In this document: piece after piece, positions 1-9,277 of the stretch | How positions within the stretch are numbered: the stretch's first letter is position 1 | How the letters are laid out: the number at the start of each line of letters is the position of its first letter | NCBI GenBank assembly: GCA_029782365.1 | Contig: JAKOUW010000096.1 | Span: forward strand, 651,432 to 715,431 | DNA from: Chloroflexota bacterium | GTDB lineage: Bacteria; Chloroflexota; Anaerolineae; Anaerolineales; UBA4823 | DNA length: 64,000 nt | Direction of reading: 5' to 3' | Made by a program: the position numbers and the translations under genes | Notes under the pieces: generated by a model | What the model saw: only the letters and a program-made list of their open reading frames with translations | What the model was told of the DNA's origin: nothing | The model's database searches: none

Positions 1-1
1 C

Positions 2-1408
2 CAGCGGCCCCGCAAACCGGCCGCCGCCCCCGCCCGCCCGTCCGCGCCTGTGGGCAGCGCCGAATTCATCCAGGACCTGGATGCCATGCGCCAACCGTCC
101 GCCCCCCAGGCCCCGGCGCCCGCCGCTCCGCCTCCACCAGCCCAACCAGCGCCCTCGACAGCCATGTCTGCCCCCACCTTCAGCCGGCCTTTCTACGACA
201 CCGGCGAACATGTCTTGACCGCCGAGAATGAATACGTCGATCAGCTCCTGGTCGGCAAAGCTCCAGGCGTGGCGTTCTCTTACGGCCAGATCGTCGCCAT
301 GGGCGATCTGTTCGCCAACGACAAAGACATGATGGACGCTTCGGTCGATGAACTGCAGAAGATCAAAACGCTCATTGTGCGCAGCACCGCCTATTACAAA
401 GGCAACAAGACCAACGACGCCCTCGACGTGGGCGATGAAGATTGGCAGGGCGCCACCCACGAGCGTTATCTCAAGCTGGCCGAGGACAATTATGAGCACT
501 TTTCGCCTAATGAACTGATGAAAGACGCCACCGCCCTGTCTGCCGAACACCGCCACGGCAATAACAAAGAAGAGTGGCAGTTTTACCACCGCCGCGCCAT
601 CGTGGAAATGCAGAACGAGTCGCTGGCGCCCGAAAACCAGAACCGCTCGTTCCTACCGGTGGGCGCGCTGATCATCAATGCCTTCGGCGACCACTTCCTG
701 ACAGACGCTTTTTCCGCCGGTCACCTGATCAACAAAGACGTGATGACCGCCTATTACCTGCAAAACTTCTACAAAGGCGATGAGCTCAACGACGCCGGCG
801 AAGGTTTCTTCGAGCGCGTGGCGCACAAGGCCTGGGGCGGCGATGTCAAGGCCAAGTTCAGCCAGTTAGGCAAGAGCGGCGCCCTGCTCACCTTCGTTCG
901 TTGGCTGCCCTTCCTGGGTGACACCGGCTCAATCGACACCGAATCGCGCTTCGCCAAGGTGCTCAAGGGCATCGCTAACAAAGCTCAGGCCAAAATGGCC
1001 AACATGGTGGTCAAGACCCTGCACGACCGCCTGAACAAAGAGGGCATCGAAGTGACCAACAACGCCGGCGACGGCGCCTGGATTCTCTTCGGCGACGGCT
1101 TCATGAACAAGCTGCGCGACGGCAAGAACCTGTCGATCATCCGCAAAGCCGTCCAACAGTCCATCGCCAACATCAACGATCCCGGCCTCCTCGTCTCAAA
1201 CCTGGATTTTCAGATGTACTACGACCGGGTGTGGAAATACACGCCCATCCTGACTTCGGCCTCGCAGGCCAAGGTGATCAAGTACATCGGCGAGTATTCC
1301 AGCCCCAACTCGACCACCCTGGAAGACGCCGCCGCCGATTTGATCAAGCGCAAAGTGGACCTGCTGATCAAAGAGATTCTGAAAGATGGCGCGCTCACCA
1401 AACTATAA
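2..1408 (+). CDS. Zinc-phospholipase-C-like protein with Pro/Ala-rich N-terminal segment (5' end outside window)
   Basis: The reading frame is open from base 2, and the first possible start (GTG at 50) has no ribosome site, so the left edge probably cuts the gene. The visible N-terminal part, about 40-50 residues beyond position 50, is very rich in proline and alanine and looks like a flexible linker. The folded part contains FGDHFLTDAFSAGH, with His at 692-694, Asp at 704-706 and His at 722-724. This HxxxDxxxxxH spacing matches the metal site of zinc-dependent phospholipase C/S1-P1-type helical proteins, and extra histidines lie upstream at AEHRHG. That family assignment is an inference from one motif. 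No membrane segment is seen in the visible part. The next gene begins 19 bp downstream on the same strand, so the two probably form one operon. Confidence 0.6.
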   Translation, partial: QRPRKPAAAPARPSAPVGSAEFIQDLDAMRQPSAPQAPAPAAPPPPAQPAPSTAMSAPTFSRPFYDTGEHVLTAENEYVDQLLVGKAPGVAFSYGQIVAMGDLFANDKDMMDASVDELQKIKTLIVRSTAYYKGNKTNDALDVGDEDWQGATHERYLKLAEDNYEHFSPNELMKDATALSAEHRHGNNKEEWQFYHRRAIVEMQNESLAPENQNRSFLPVGALIINAFGDHFLTDAFSAGHLINKDVMTAYYLQNFYKGDELNDAGEGFFERVAHKAWGGDVKAKFSQLGKSGALLTFVRWLPFLGDTGSIDTESRFAKVLKGIANKAQAKMANMVVKTLHDRLNKEGIEVTNNAGDGAWILFGDGFMNKLRDGKNLSIIRKAVQQSIANINDPGLLVSNLDFQMYYDRVWKYTPILTSASQAKVIKYIGEYSSPNSTTLEDAAADLIKRKVDLLIKEILKDGALTKL

Positions 1409-1427
1409 CGGAAGGCAAGGTGCGTGA

Positions 1428-2915
1428 ATGGAAAACCGATTTATCGACTTTAAAAGCTCGCCGTTCAGCGCCTGGGTGCGGCCTTTTTCCGCCGCCGAGC
1501 GCGCCCTGGTCATCCTGATCGAGAATGGCGGTGTGGACCTGGGCATCCCCGAGCTGGTGGACGCCATCCTGGCCTCCATGCCTGGCGCCAGCCTGCTGCC
1601 CGGCTCTCTGCGCGACCGGCTCAAAGATTTTCTCCGCGACAAGATTCGCACTTGGACCGACAACCTGGTCGAATCCTTCGAGCTGACTGTCAACCGCTAC
1701 AGCGCCGCCAAACCCGATTTTTACAGCGAGGTGGACATCCTGCGCAACGGCAAAGCTTCGTACCAGGCGCTCAAAGACCAGCTCTTCAGCCTGTCGCGCG
1801 CCGGCAAGGTGATCGACCTGCTCATCCTCACCCACGGCTCGAACGATTTCATTTCGGTGGAAGGCGGCATCAACGGCGACAAAATCCGAGCGATGAAAAC
1901 CGAGTTCGGCAAGCCGCTCTCCATCCGCAGTGTGTATATGATGAACTGCGTCGGCTCATCCCTCAACCAGGCCTGGCTGGACGCTGGCGCTAAAGTCTCC
2001 TCCGGAGCCCTGCACAACAATTACCTGCCTGAGCCGAGCATGTATTTCTTCTGGAAGAACTGGAAAGGCGGGCAGACCTTCGAAGAAGCCGTCACCGGCG
2101 CCTACCGCAAGACCATCGCCACGCTGAAATCTGCCCTGGTGACTTTCATCAGTGAAATCTCTACCGTCGGCGGCCTGGTGGCTGACCAGCTCGACATCGA
2201 ATCGCTCGACTTCGTCAAAGACAGCGCCCCGGTCATCCAGGGCCAGCGCAGCCTGACCATCAACTCCGACAGCCTGACCTTCAGCCAGAGCCTGACCAGC
2301 GGCCTGGCGACCACCGTCCTGTCAGCCGGCTTTTTGAAAGCCCTGAGCGCCGAGGCCGCCGCCCCTGCCCAGCCGCAAACCAACCAGCTCTCGCCGCAGG
2401 GCGTGGAATTCATCAAACGCCTGGAAGGTTTCATGCCGCGCCTGTACAACGATCCGCTGGGCCACTGCACCATCGGTTACGGCACCAAACTGCACGAGGG
2501 GCCCTGCGACGGGCGCTCTGCCGAACTGCCGTATGCCAGCGGCATCGACGAAAGCCAGGCCGCCAGCCTGCTCTTGCAGCGCGCCGCCGAGTTTCAAAAG
2601 GCGGTCAACAGCCTGGTGACTGTTCCTCTCAATCAAAATCAATTTGACTCCCTGGTCAGCTTCGTGTACAACATCGGCGCGGCGCGCTTTGCCCGCTCCA
2701 CCCTGCTGCGCCTGCTCAACCAGGGCGATTACGCCTCCGTCCCTGGCGAGATGAAGCGCTGGACCAAGGCGCACCAAAACGGCGCCGTGGTCGACCTGCC
2801 CGGGCTGGTGCGCCGCCGCCAGGCCGAAGCCGACCTGTTCCAGCGGCCGCCCATCCCGGCCGCTGCTGCCCAGAGCCTTTCGCGCCTGGGCGCCGTGCCG
2901 GTGATTCGCCGCTGA
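1428..2915 (+). CDS. Clan-CD-peptidase-like domain fused to a T4-type (GH24) lysozyme
   Basis: This 495-residue protein has two recognisable parts. Residues about 90-250 have the clan CD (caspase/gingipain/CHAT) signature: a hydrophobic strand ending in ILTHGSN (His136) and a second strand ending in YMMNCVGSS (Cys174), 38 residues apart, which fits a His-Cys dyad. Residues about 320-475 are a GH24 lysozyme: Glu333 (RLEGF), Asp342 (YNDP) and Thr348 (HCTIGYGT) reproduce exactly the E-x8-D-x5-T spacing of T4 lysozyme, which cleaves the peptidoglycan MurNAc-GlcNAc bond. A Pro/Ala stretch links the two. There is no signal peptide, so it would need lysis, a phage-like particle or another export route to reach the wall. 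The C terminus ends AVPVIRR. The ATG lies 19 bp after the previous gene. Peptidase activity is inferred only from the dyad. Confidence 0.8.
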   Translation: MENRFIDFKSSPFSAWVRPFSAAERALVILIENGGVDLGIPELVDAILASMPGASLLPGSLRDRLKDFLRDKIRTWTDNLVESFELTVNRYSAAKPDFYSEVDILRNGKASYQALKDQLFSLSRAGKVIDLLILTHGSNDFISVEGGINGDKIRAMKTEFGKPLSIRSVYMMNCVGSSLNQAWLDAGAKVSSGALHNNYLPEPSMYFFWKNWKGGQTFEEAVTGAYRKTIATLKSALVTFISEISTVGGLVADQLDIESLDFVKDSAPVIQGQRSLTINSDSLTFSQSLTSGLATTVLSAGFLKALSAEAAAPAQPQTNQLSPQGVEFIKRLEGFMPRLYNDPLGHCTIGYGTKLHEGPCDGRSAELPYASGIDESQAASLLLQRAAEFQKAVNSLVTVPLNQNQFDSLVSFVYNIGAARFARSTLLRLLNQGDYASVPGEMKRWTKAHQNGAVVDLPGLVRRRQAEADLFQRPPIPAAAAQSLSRLGAVPVIRR

Positions 2916-2921
2916 ACGAGC

Positions 2922-2958
2922 GTTTACCTGCGCCGCCATCCTGGCGGCGCAGGTAAAC
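2922..2958. terminator. Bidirectional hairpin terminator
   Basis: Two perfect 16-bp arms (2922-2937 and 2943-2958) enclose a 5-nt loop directly between the stop codons of two convergent genes. A short T-rich stretch follows on the plus strand. Confidence 0.8.
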
Positions 2959-2966
2959 TCCTTTAT

Positions 2967-3167
2967 TCACATCTTCAAAAACTTCAACGCTTCGTACACC
3001 AGCAAGGCCGGCCAGACGATGCCTTTCAGGAAACCCAGCACGCCCATCCAGAAGGTGGCGGCGTGCCCGATATAATACACCCAGGCGCCGATCATCCCCA
3101 GGCCGTACACGGCCTCGGAAGCGCCGCTGGTGCGGATGACTCTGGTTTTCTGTGTTTCGTTCGACAT
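2967..3167 (-). CDS. Small two-helix membrane protein
   Basis: This 66-residue protein has a polar, basic N terminus followed by two hydrophobic stretches (about residues 18-42 and 45-62) rich in Gly, Trp and Tyr. The start is supported by AGAGAGGTGAAG just upstream of the ATG. I do not recognise a named family. It is convergent with the lysozyme-fusion gene across the hairpin and lies 56 bp downstream of the oligopeptidase gene on the same strand, so it could be co-transcribed with it. Confidence 0.65.
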   Translation of the reverse strand: MSNETQKTRVIRTSGASEAVYGLGMIGAWVYYIGHAATFWMGVLGFLKGIVWPALLVYEALKFLKM

Positions 3168-3223
3168 GCTTCACCTCTCTCTACATATACGGATGAAGCG
3201 CTGCCGGGTTGTAGACGCCGCCT

Positions 3224-5272
3224 TTATTTCAGCACATCGATCAAAAACCCGAACACCTGCGCCAGCTCTTTCAGACTGTCATATCTGCCCGAAGCGCCGC
3301 TGTGGCCGGCGCCCATGTTCGTCACCAGCACGAGCGGGTTGTGATCGGTCTTTTTGGTGCGCAGGCGCGCCACCCACTTGGCCGGATCCCAGTACGGCAC
3401 CTGCAGGTCGTTCAGGCCGGCTTTGACGTACATGGCGGGGTAAGCGGTGGTGCGGATGTTCTCGTAGGGTGAATAGGAGAGCATGTAATCGAAAGCCTGC
3501 TTGTCGGCCGGGTTGCCCCATTGGTCGTATTCGACCACCGTCAGGGGCAGGTCGGGATCCAGCATAGCGCAGATGACGTTGGTGAAAGGCACCATGGCGA
3601 CAACCGCTTTGAACAGCTCCGGGCGCAGGTTGGCGCAGGCCGTCACCAGCAGCCCGCCGGCGCTGCCGCCGCGCACTGCCAGCCGCTGTGCGCTGGTGTA
3701 TTGGTTGGCGATCAAATGCTCAGCGCAGGCGATGAAATCCGTGAAACTGTTTTTCTTGTGCATCAGGCGGCCGTCTTCGTACCAGCGGCGGCCCATCTCA
3801 CTGCCGCCGCGGATGTGCGCCATGGCGTACACAAAACCGCGCTCCAGCAAGCTCAGGCGCTGTGCGTCGAAAGCCGGGTCGAGGCTGAAACCGTACGAGC
3901 CGTAGCCGGTAAGCAGCAGCGGAGCCGATCCGTCCAGCGGCGTGCCCTTGCGGTAGGCAATCGACAGCGGTATCTGCGCGCCATCGCTGGCAGTGGCAAA
4001 CACCCGCTCCGCTGTGAACTGCGTCCGGTCGTATCCCGAGGAAATGACCTGCTGGCGAGCAACCGTCCATTTCCCATCCTGCACGCCGTAATCGACGGTC
4101 GTCTCCGGGGTGATCAACGAGCTGTACACAAAACGGTAGGCGCTCGTTTCAAAATCCGGGTTGTTGGCCTCCCGCACGGTGTAAGCCGGCTCTGGCATGG
4201 GGATATAGCGCGCCTGCGCCGTTCCATCCAGGCCAGACAGGCGCAGGCGCACCAGGCCGCCGGTGCGCTCGGACAAGACCAAAAATTGGTGAAACGCTTC
4301 CACGCCTTCCAGCAGCGTCTCTGGGCGGTGTGGGATCAGCTCTTGCCAGGCGGCCTTGCCCGGTGATGAGGTCGGTGCTGTCAATAATTTGAAATTCTCT
4401 GCCTGCTCGTTGCAGCGGATATAAAATTGGTTCCCGGCTTCTTCCACATAATATTCGAGCCAGGCTGCCCGCGGTTCGACCAGCGTGAAATCCCCCTCGG
4501 GCTTGCCAGCTTCCAGGAAACGCACCTCGCTGGAGGATTGGCTGTACACGGTCATCAAAATGTAGTTGCCTGAGCGCGTGCGGCGCACATGGATGTTGAA
4601 GGAATCATCCGTTTCGTGGTAAACCTCCCGCGCATCCTGCGGGCCCTGCCCGGCGCGCAGGCGGTACACCTTGTACGGCCGGTGTGATTGGTCGTACACC
4701 GTGTAAAACAGGGTCAGGCTGTCAGAAGCCCAGGCCGCCGAGAAAGCGGTCATCGGCAGCGGGCCGCTGATGATTTGGCCGGTTGCCATGTCCTTAATAT
4801 ACAGATCTTCGATCCAGGAGCCGGTTGTATCCACACCAAAAGCCAGCAGGCGGTGATCGGGGCTGGGTTCGAAGGTGGTCACCTTGCAGAAACTGTGCCC
4901 CAGCGCCAATTCATTTTCATCAACCAGCAGCGTCTCGGCCTGGGGGTCGCCCACCGGGTGGCGAAAAAACCGGCGGTACTGCTCTCCGGCCGCGATGCGC
5001 CAAAAATAAGCGAAGCCACCGTGGTATTCTTTGGCCGACTCGTCATTCTCCGGAATGCGCGCCTTCATTTCGGTAAAAAGCTGCTCCTGCAGAGCTTCGG
5101 TGTGCGCCAGTGTGGCACGCGCATACTGGTTTTCTGCTTCGAGATAAGCGATGACTTCCGGGTCATTTTTGTTCTGCAGCCAGGCGTACTCATCCTGGAT
5201 CTGGTGGCCGTGCCGGGTGAAGGAATAAGGTACTCTCTTTGCAACCGGGGGGAAAACCGTTTGGTCTGCCAT
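3224..5272 (-). CDS. ptrB: Oligopeptidase B (prolyl oligopeptidase family, S9A)
   Basis: A serine peptidase that cleaves short peptides after Arg or Lys in the cytoplasm. The length, 682 residues, is close to that of characterised oligopeptidase B enzymes. The N-terminal about 400 residues form the seven-bladed propeller that limits access to small substrates, and the C-terminal part is an alpha/beta hydrolase. The nucleophile Ser537 is in GGSAGG, the acid Asp622 in GLNDLQVPY and the base His657 in GAGHSG, with spacings typical of the family. There is no signal peptide. A GGAG ribosome site precedes the ATG. The metallophosphoesterase gene is divergent upstream. Confidence 0.93.
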   Translation of the reverse strand: MADQTVFPPVAKRVPYSFTRHGHQIQDEYAWLQNKNDPEVIAYLEAENQYARATLAHTEALQEQLFTEMKARIPENDESAKEYHGGFAYFWRIAAGEQYRRFFRHPVGDPQAETLLVDENELALGHSFCKVTTFEPSPDHRLLAFGVDTTGSWIEDLYIKDMATGQIISGPLPMTAFSAAWASDSLTLFYTVYDQSHRPYKVYRLRAGQGPQDAREVYHETDDSFNIHVRRTRSGNYILMTVYSQSSSEVRFLEAGKPEGDFTLVEPRAAWLEYYVEEAGNQFYIRCNEQAENFKLLTAPTSSPGKAAWQELIPHRPETLLEGVEAFHQFLVLSERTGGLVRLRLSGLDGTAQARYIPMPEPAYTVREANNPDFETSAYRFVYSSLITPETTVDYGVQDGKWTVARQQVISSGYDRTQFTAERVFATASDGAQIPLSIAYRKGTPLDGSAPLLLTGYGSYGFSLDPAFDAQRLSLLERGFVYAMAHIRGGSEMGRRWYEDGRLMHKKNSFTDFIACAEHLIANQYTSAQRLAVRGGSAGGLLVTACANLRPELFKAVVAMVPFTNVICAMLDPDLPLTVVEYDQWGNPADKQAFDYMLSYSPYENIRTTAYPAMYVKAGLNDLQVPYWDPAKWVARLRTKKTDHNPLVLVTNMGAGHSGASGRYDSLKELAQVFGFLIDVLK

Positions 5273-5427
5273 AAAATTTTTTTCTCCGCTGATTCCGACT
5301 TTTGAGCTGGAGTTCGTGTCAAAACAGGCGAACCCGGATTATTATAACCTTTTTTGTGGCACACGGCGCCGTGCCCAGGTGCGTTCGCTTGATTATCAAA
5401 GTGCCCTGAGGTTTGGGGGGAGGGGAT

Positions 5428-5455
5428 TTGACATTCCACCCAGATCCGTTATGAT
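5428..5455 (+). promoter_or_regulatory. Sigma70-type promoter of the metallophosphoesterase gene
   Basis: TTGACA at 5428-5433, a 16-bp spacer and TATGAT at 5450-5455. The predicted start of transcription is about 5462, downstream of an in-frame ATG at 5455, which supports translation from the ATG at 5503. Confidence 0.6.
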
Positions 5456-5502
5456 TGCAATGTCCCATCCAGCTTGATTCAAGCCAATCCAGGAAAAAAC
5501 TG

Positions 5503-6246
5503 ATGCGAATTGCCCTCATTTCCGATATTCATGGTAACAGCCTGGCGCTCGAAGCCGCCCTGGCAGATATCCGCCGGCAGGCGGTTGACCAGCTTGTCTG
5601 CCTGGGTGACGCGATCCAGGGCGGCCCACAGCCGGCTGAGACGATCGCCGCGCTGCGCAGTTTGAACTGCCCGCTGGTTTTGGGCAACGCCGATGATTGG
5701 CTGTTGACCGGCGAGGACCCCAACAGCCAGGAGCCCACCACTCGCCAGCAGCAAGCAGTCCGCCTGTGGTCGCTCTCCCAGCTAAGCCCGGCAGACCTGG
5801 ACTTCATTAAAAGCTTTCAGCCGCTGGTCCGCCAGGATTTGGGGGGTGGCCAAGTGCTGGTGTGCTTTCATGGCTCCCCGCGAAGTTACAATGACCTGAT
5901 CTTTCCCGAAACGCCCGAAGAGGAGTTCCGCGCTCTGTTGGGAGCGCACCAATCCTTCTTCTGCGCCGGCGGGCACACCCACCTCCAGCAGATCAGACGC
6001 CTGGATGAAACTTTCTTTTTCAACCCGGGCAGCGTCGGCGCAGCGCACGACCGTTACTACCCGGGCAGGCAGACACGCGCCAACCCGTGGATCGAGTACG
6101 CGCTGCTCACCGCCCGTGGAGAGCAGATCAGCCTGGAATTCCGCCGCCTGCCGCTCGACCTGGAGCGCTACCTGCAGATTTTGAAGGCCAGCGGCAGACC
6201 TTACGCGCAGGATGCGGCGCAGATGTTCGGGCGGTCAATCCTTTAG
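5503..6246 (+). CDS. Calcineurin-like metallophosphoesterase (YfcE/MJ0936 type)
   Basis: A 247-residue cytoplasmic phosphoesterase of the small calcineurin-like family. The metal-binding motifs occur in order: SDIHGN near the N terminus, LGDAI, GNADD, a histidine in CFHGSP, and GGHTHLQ. These ligands usually bind two divalent metals. An ATG 48 bp upstream is in frame, but it precedes the predicted start of transcription and would add residues before the family's usual start, so I use the ATG at 5503, preceded by AGGA. The natural substrate cannot be told from sequence. Confidence 0.85.
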   Translation: MRIALISDIHGNSLALEAALADIRRQAVDQLVCLGDAIQGGPQPAETIAALRSLNCPLVLGNADDWLLTGEDPNSQEPTTRQQQAVRLWSLSQLSPADLDFIKSFQPLVRQDLGGGQVLVCFHGSPRSYNDLIFPETPEEEFRALLGAHQSFFCAGGHTHLQQIRRLDETFFFNPGSVGAAHDRYYPGRQTRANPWIEYALLTARGEQISLEFRRLPLDLERYLQILKASGRPYAQDAAQMFGRSIL

Positions 6247-6266
6247 TTTCAACCGCGAATTTTTGC

Positions 6267-6788
6267 TCAGGCGCTCACATCCGTCGAGTTGGCGCCGTCC
6301 AGGGCGCTGAGCGCCTGGTTGAACAGCGCCTGCAGTTTGGGGTTGTCTTTGAGTTGGGGCTGGAGCAGTGTCAGCAGGCCAGCCAGGGAACCCGATTCGG
6401 CCTGGCTGTTGGTGGTTTGAGCCGGGTTGAGCAGGGAGGCGAAAGGATCATTCTCCTGGCTTTCGCTGTCGGTCGAACTGCTGCCGTCCTCGGACTCGTT
6501 GAATTCAGCAGAAAATCCACTCAACATGCTGCCCACCGCCTGCATCTGCATGGCTTTAGCGGCCAGTTTGAGCTGGTCGGCGTTCTGCGCCACTGCCTGG
6601 CGGAATTTTTCCGGTTCGCTGGCCTGTAAACGGGCCAACTGGCTGAGAAAATCCGCTGGTTTCGAAAGATTGAGAGCATTGGCAGCCGGCAGCGCAGACG
6701 CGCCGCCGCTGGCAGCGGCCTGCCCTGTGCGGCTGGCGGCATTTGCCTGCGCGCTGGAAACGGTCCTGGTGATATCCTGGATAATCAT
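6267..6788 (-). CDS. Hypothetical Ala/Ser/Gln-rich protein
   Basis: A 173-residue protein with no family I recognise. It is rich in Ala, Ser, Gln and Leu, has an acidic Ser/Asp/Glu stretch in the middle and predicted helical segments on both sides; there is no signal peptide or membrane helix. I chose the ATG at 6788 because AGGAG lies just upstream; the in-frame GTG at 6794 is part of that ribosome site. It is convergent with the metallophosphoesterase gene, 20 bp away. Confidence 0.6.
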   Translation of the reverse strand: MIIQDITRTVSSAQANAASRTGQAAASGGASALPAANALNLSKPADFLSQLARLQASEPEKFRQAVAQNADQLKLAAKAMQMQAVGSMLSGFSAEFNESEDGSSSTDSESQENDPFASLLNPAQTTNSQAESGSLAGLLTLLQPQLKDNPKLQALFNQALSALDGANSTDVSA

Positions 6789-6883
6789 ACGCACTCCTGG
6801 CTGTTGCGATCAGCTTCATTCATCATAACAGCCAGGAGGCGGCGGGTCTGTAAAACCTGCCTAAAAAAGGTCTTCTATCCTTT

Positions 6884-9277
6884 CTATGGGATGGGTGGAA
6901 TCACCGGCACAAACTTGCGCAGGGTTGGCAGAAACAGCGGGTGGAAGCCCGAGGTGTTGAGCATCGCCGAGAGGACATTGTCATGCGTCCACAGGATGTC
7001 CACGCGTCCATCGCCGTTCAGGTCAACCGCCCAGGGGTTGCTGTACTGGGCGTGACTGCCATCCAAGATCTGGTAACCCAGGGCGAACTCGGGCGCCTGC
7101 AGGGCAAAGGTGCCATCCCCGTTGGAGAGCGCCACGATCGTCTCGTGAATGTTGGCATAATTGGCTGTGTCGAAGCGCGTCCAGATGATGTCGGATTTAC
7201 CGTCGCCGTTGACGTCGCCCACCAGGTTGTAATAATACATCCAATCTCGGATGCCGAAAGCCTGCGCCGGGCGGATGTCGAAATTCATTGCATCCTGCGC
7301 CAGGCCGACCACCAGCGAGTTATTGTCCACCTCGCAGTAGGTTGTGCCCTTGGCGCACGGCGTGTACCACAGCAGATCGGTCTTGCCGTCGCCGTTGAAG
7401 TCGCCGGTGTAATGGAAAGGATAGCCAATCGAATAATCACGCAAGTCGCCTCTGATAAAACCGGAGCTGCTGTCAAAGTTGAACAGCACCGCCACATCGC
7501 CGGTGGGCAGTGTTGACATGAAGATCAGGTCAGCCTTGCCGTCGCCGTCCGTGTCGCCGACGTGCGCGTCAAAGGTGCTCCAATCGTTGACCACATTATC
7601 GTTCTGGCTGACCGGAAGGGCATAATCCACACCGCCCGCCAGGTTAATGGTCACATTGTTGGTCTTGTTGGGCTGGCCGAACTGGGTGCGCAGGAATGGC
7701 ACCGTGCTGGCCACGAAATCCATGCGCCCATCGCCGTTGAAATCTCCAAGGGCGATGCTGCTGTTGGCCTGGCTGGGTCCCAGCGCCTGGTTGAGGCTGA
7801 TGCTCAACGAAGGGCCGACCCAGGCGGCTATGCTGGCCATGTTCTGCCCGCCGTTGTTCGGGTCGGATGGCGCGTTGAACAACAGCTCAGCCTGGCCGTC
7901 GCCGGTGGCGTCGCCGGCAAAGGCGCCGAACGGCGACCAGTTGTGCAAGATATCCAACACCTGTGTGCTGTAAGGGCTGAACGTGCCGTCGCCGTTGCTG
8001 AACGCCGCCGCCGCCATCAGGTTGTGATTCTGGCAAGAGCCCAGGCCTGATGTCTGGCAGGTGGAGGTCCAGGCCAGGTCGGTTTTGCCATCTCCATTAT
8101 AGTCGCCCAGCGCCGGCGCCCAATCGTAGGTCACTCCGGCGGCGAACACCGATTGCCAGGAATCGATGTGAGTGGGGAAATAGGGCTTACTGCTGCAGCG
8201 CATGGTGAACAAATCCAGCGCTGAGTTGTCATCAAAATTTCCGATCAACGGCGCCGGTTCGGTGACATTCCGCAGAATGGTCGGCTGTCCCACGCCAGCC
8301 GACCAGTACTGCCAGGAAGAGACGCCGTTGGGATATTCGACCGCCGCAAACACATCCGTCTTGAAATCGTTATCGAAATCGCCAAAGCTCAACCTGTCCA
8401 GGTAATACTGGGCCGGGCCGATGGCTCGCAAAGCGCTGCTGCCGCCGCTGGAGATCACCCACATCAGCGTGCCGCCCTGCACCTGCTCGCTGAAGACGTC
8501 CGTCTTGCTGTTGCCGTCGAAATCACCAAAGCGCAGTTTATCGGGATCCAGGTCTGATTCGAGCAGCAGGTGATCGACGCTGTCATTTCCCGCAGAGTAG
8601 TAGTGCCACTGGTAATTGTTGGTGTTGGCCACTTTGGTGGCAAAGAAAATATCGGCGTGGTCATCGCCGTTGAAATCGCCGACCGCCAGGCCGATGGGGA
8701 ACGTTGTGGAGGTGTGAACCGTCACATAGCTGTTGACCCCACCGTAGGAGATCGCCCAGGTCCATCCACCCACGCCAGGGCCGATGATCGCCAGGATATC
8801 GGTTTTAAAATCGCCGTTGAAATCGCCAAAACGAAGCTGGGCCAGCGTCTGACCTGCGTAGGCCATATTGGTCCAGGGACCGCTGCCGGCCGAGGAATAC
8901 TGCCACCGGTAGAGGCCAGAGGGGTGAGTGTACAATCGAAAAAGGTCGCTCTTGCCATCGCCGTCGAAATCGATGACCCCGCTCTGCGCTTCGCTGGGCG
9001 CCCAGGTGGCATATTCACTGCCGATGCGCAAAGCGGCCAGCGACGTGCCTTCCGGGTCAACGCGCAAGGGCGTCCAATCGTAGTAACTGCTGGGGTAGTA
9101 ACCCCACTGACAGCCGGCAAAAGCCTGGCCAGGCGCCGCCGGAGAGCCCGCCGCCGTTGGGGCCGCTGTCTGTGCGCTCGCCGCCCGCGCCCCAGAGCCG
9201 CCGCCTGCCGGCCAACCACCCAGCGCCAATACCAGGCACAAAACGAACCAAACCCACTTTGTACGTGTCACTAGCAT
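6884..9277 (-). CDS. Secreted FG-GAP/VCBS repeat protein
   Basis: A 797-residue exported protein. A signal peptide (residues about 1-30, charged start then a Leu/Val/Trp core) follows an ATG preceded by GGAGG. The rest is made of many repeats of the form GDFNGDGKTDL and similar, the calcium-binding loops of FG-GAP/VCBS repeats that form beta-propellers in cell-surface and extracellular proteins. No enzymatic domain is visible. Near the C terminus is FLPTLRK followed by a nine-residue Pro/Val tail, which resembles the shorter tails of other secreted proteins in this window. Likely a surface adhesin or binding scaffold; the ligand is unknown. An in-frame start 156 bp upstream would place a hydrophilic stretch ahead of the signal peptide and is unlikely. 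Confidence 0.85.
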   Translation of the reverse strand: MLVTRTKWVWFVLCLVLALGGWPAGGGSGARAASAQTAAPTAAGSPAAPGQAFAGCQWGYYPSSYYDWTPLRVDPEGTSLAALRIGSEYATWAPSEAQSGVIDFDGDGKSDLFRLYTHPSGLYRWQYSSAGSGPWTNMAYAGQTLAQLRFGDFNGDFKTDILAIIGPGVGGWTWAISYGGVNSYVTVHTSTTFPIGLAVGDFNGDDHADIFFATKVANTNNYQWHYYSAGNDSVDHLLLESDLDPDKLRFGDFDGNSKTDVFSEQVQGGTLMWVISSGGSSALRAIGPAQYYLDRLSFGDFDNDFKTDVFAAVEYPNGVSSWQYWSAGVGQPTILRNVTEPAPLIGNFDDNSALDLFTMRCSSKPYFPTHIDSWQSVFAAGVTYDWAPALGDYNGDGKTDLAWTSTCQTSGLGSCQNHNLMAAAAFSNGDGTFSPYSTQVLDILHNWSPFGAFAGDATGDGQAELLFNAPSDPNNGGQNMASIAAWVGPSLSISLNQALGPSQANSSIALGDFNGDGRMDFVASTVPFLRTQFGQPNKTNNVTINLAGGVDYALPVSQNDNVVNDWSTFDAHVGDTDGDGKADLIFMSTLPTGDVAVLFNFDSSSGFIRGDLRDYSIGYPFHYTGDFNGDGKTDLLWYTPCAKGTTYCEVDNNSLVVGLAQDAMNFDIRPAQAFGIRDWMYYYNLVGDVNGDGKSDIIWTRFDTANYANIHETIVALSNGDGTFALQAPEFALGYQILDGSHAQYSNPWAVDLNGDGRVDILWTHDNVLSAMLNTSGFHPLFLPTLRKFVPVIPPIP

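Noticed and set aside
6884..9277. Tandem DNA repeats in the FG-GAP gene as a repeat array
   Set aside because: The repeats are degenerate at DNA level and explained by the protein motif.
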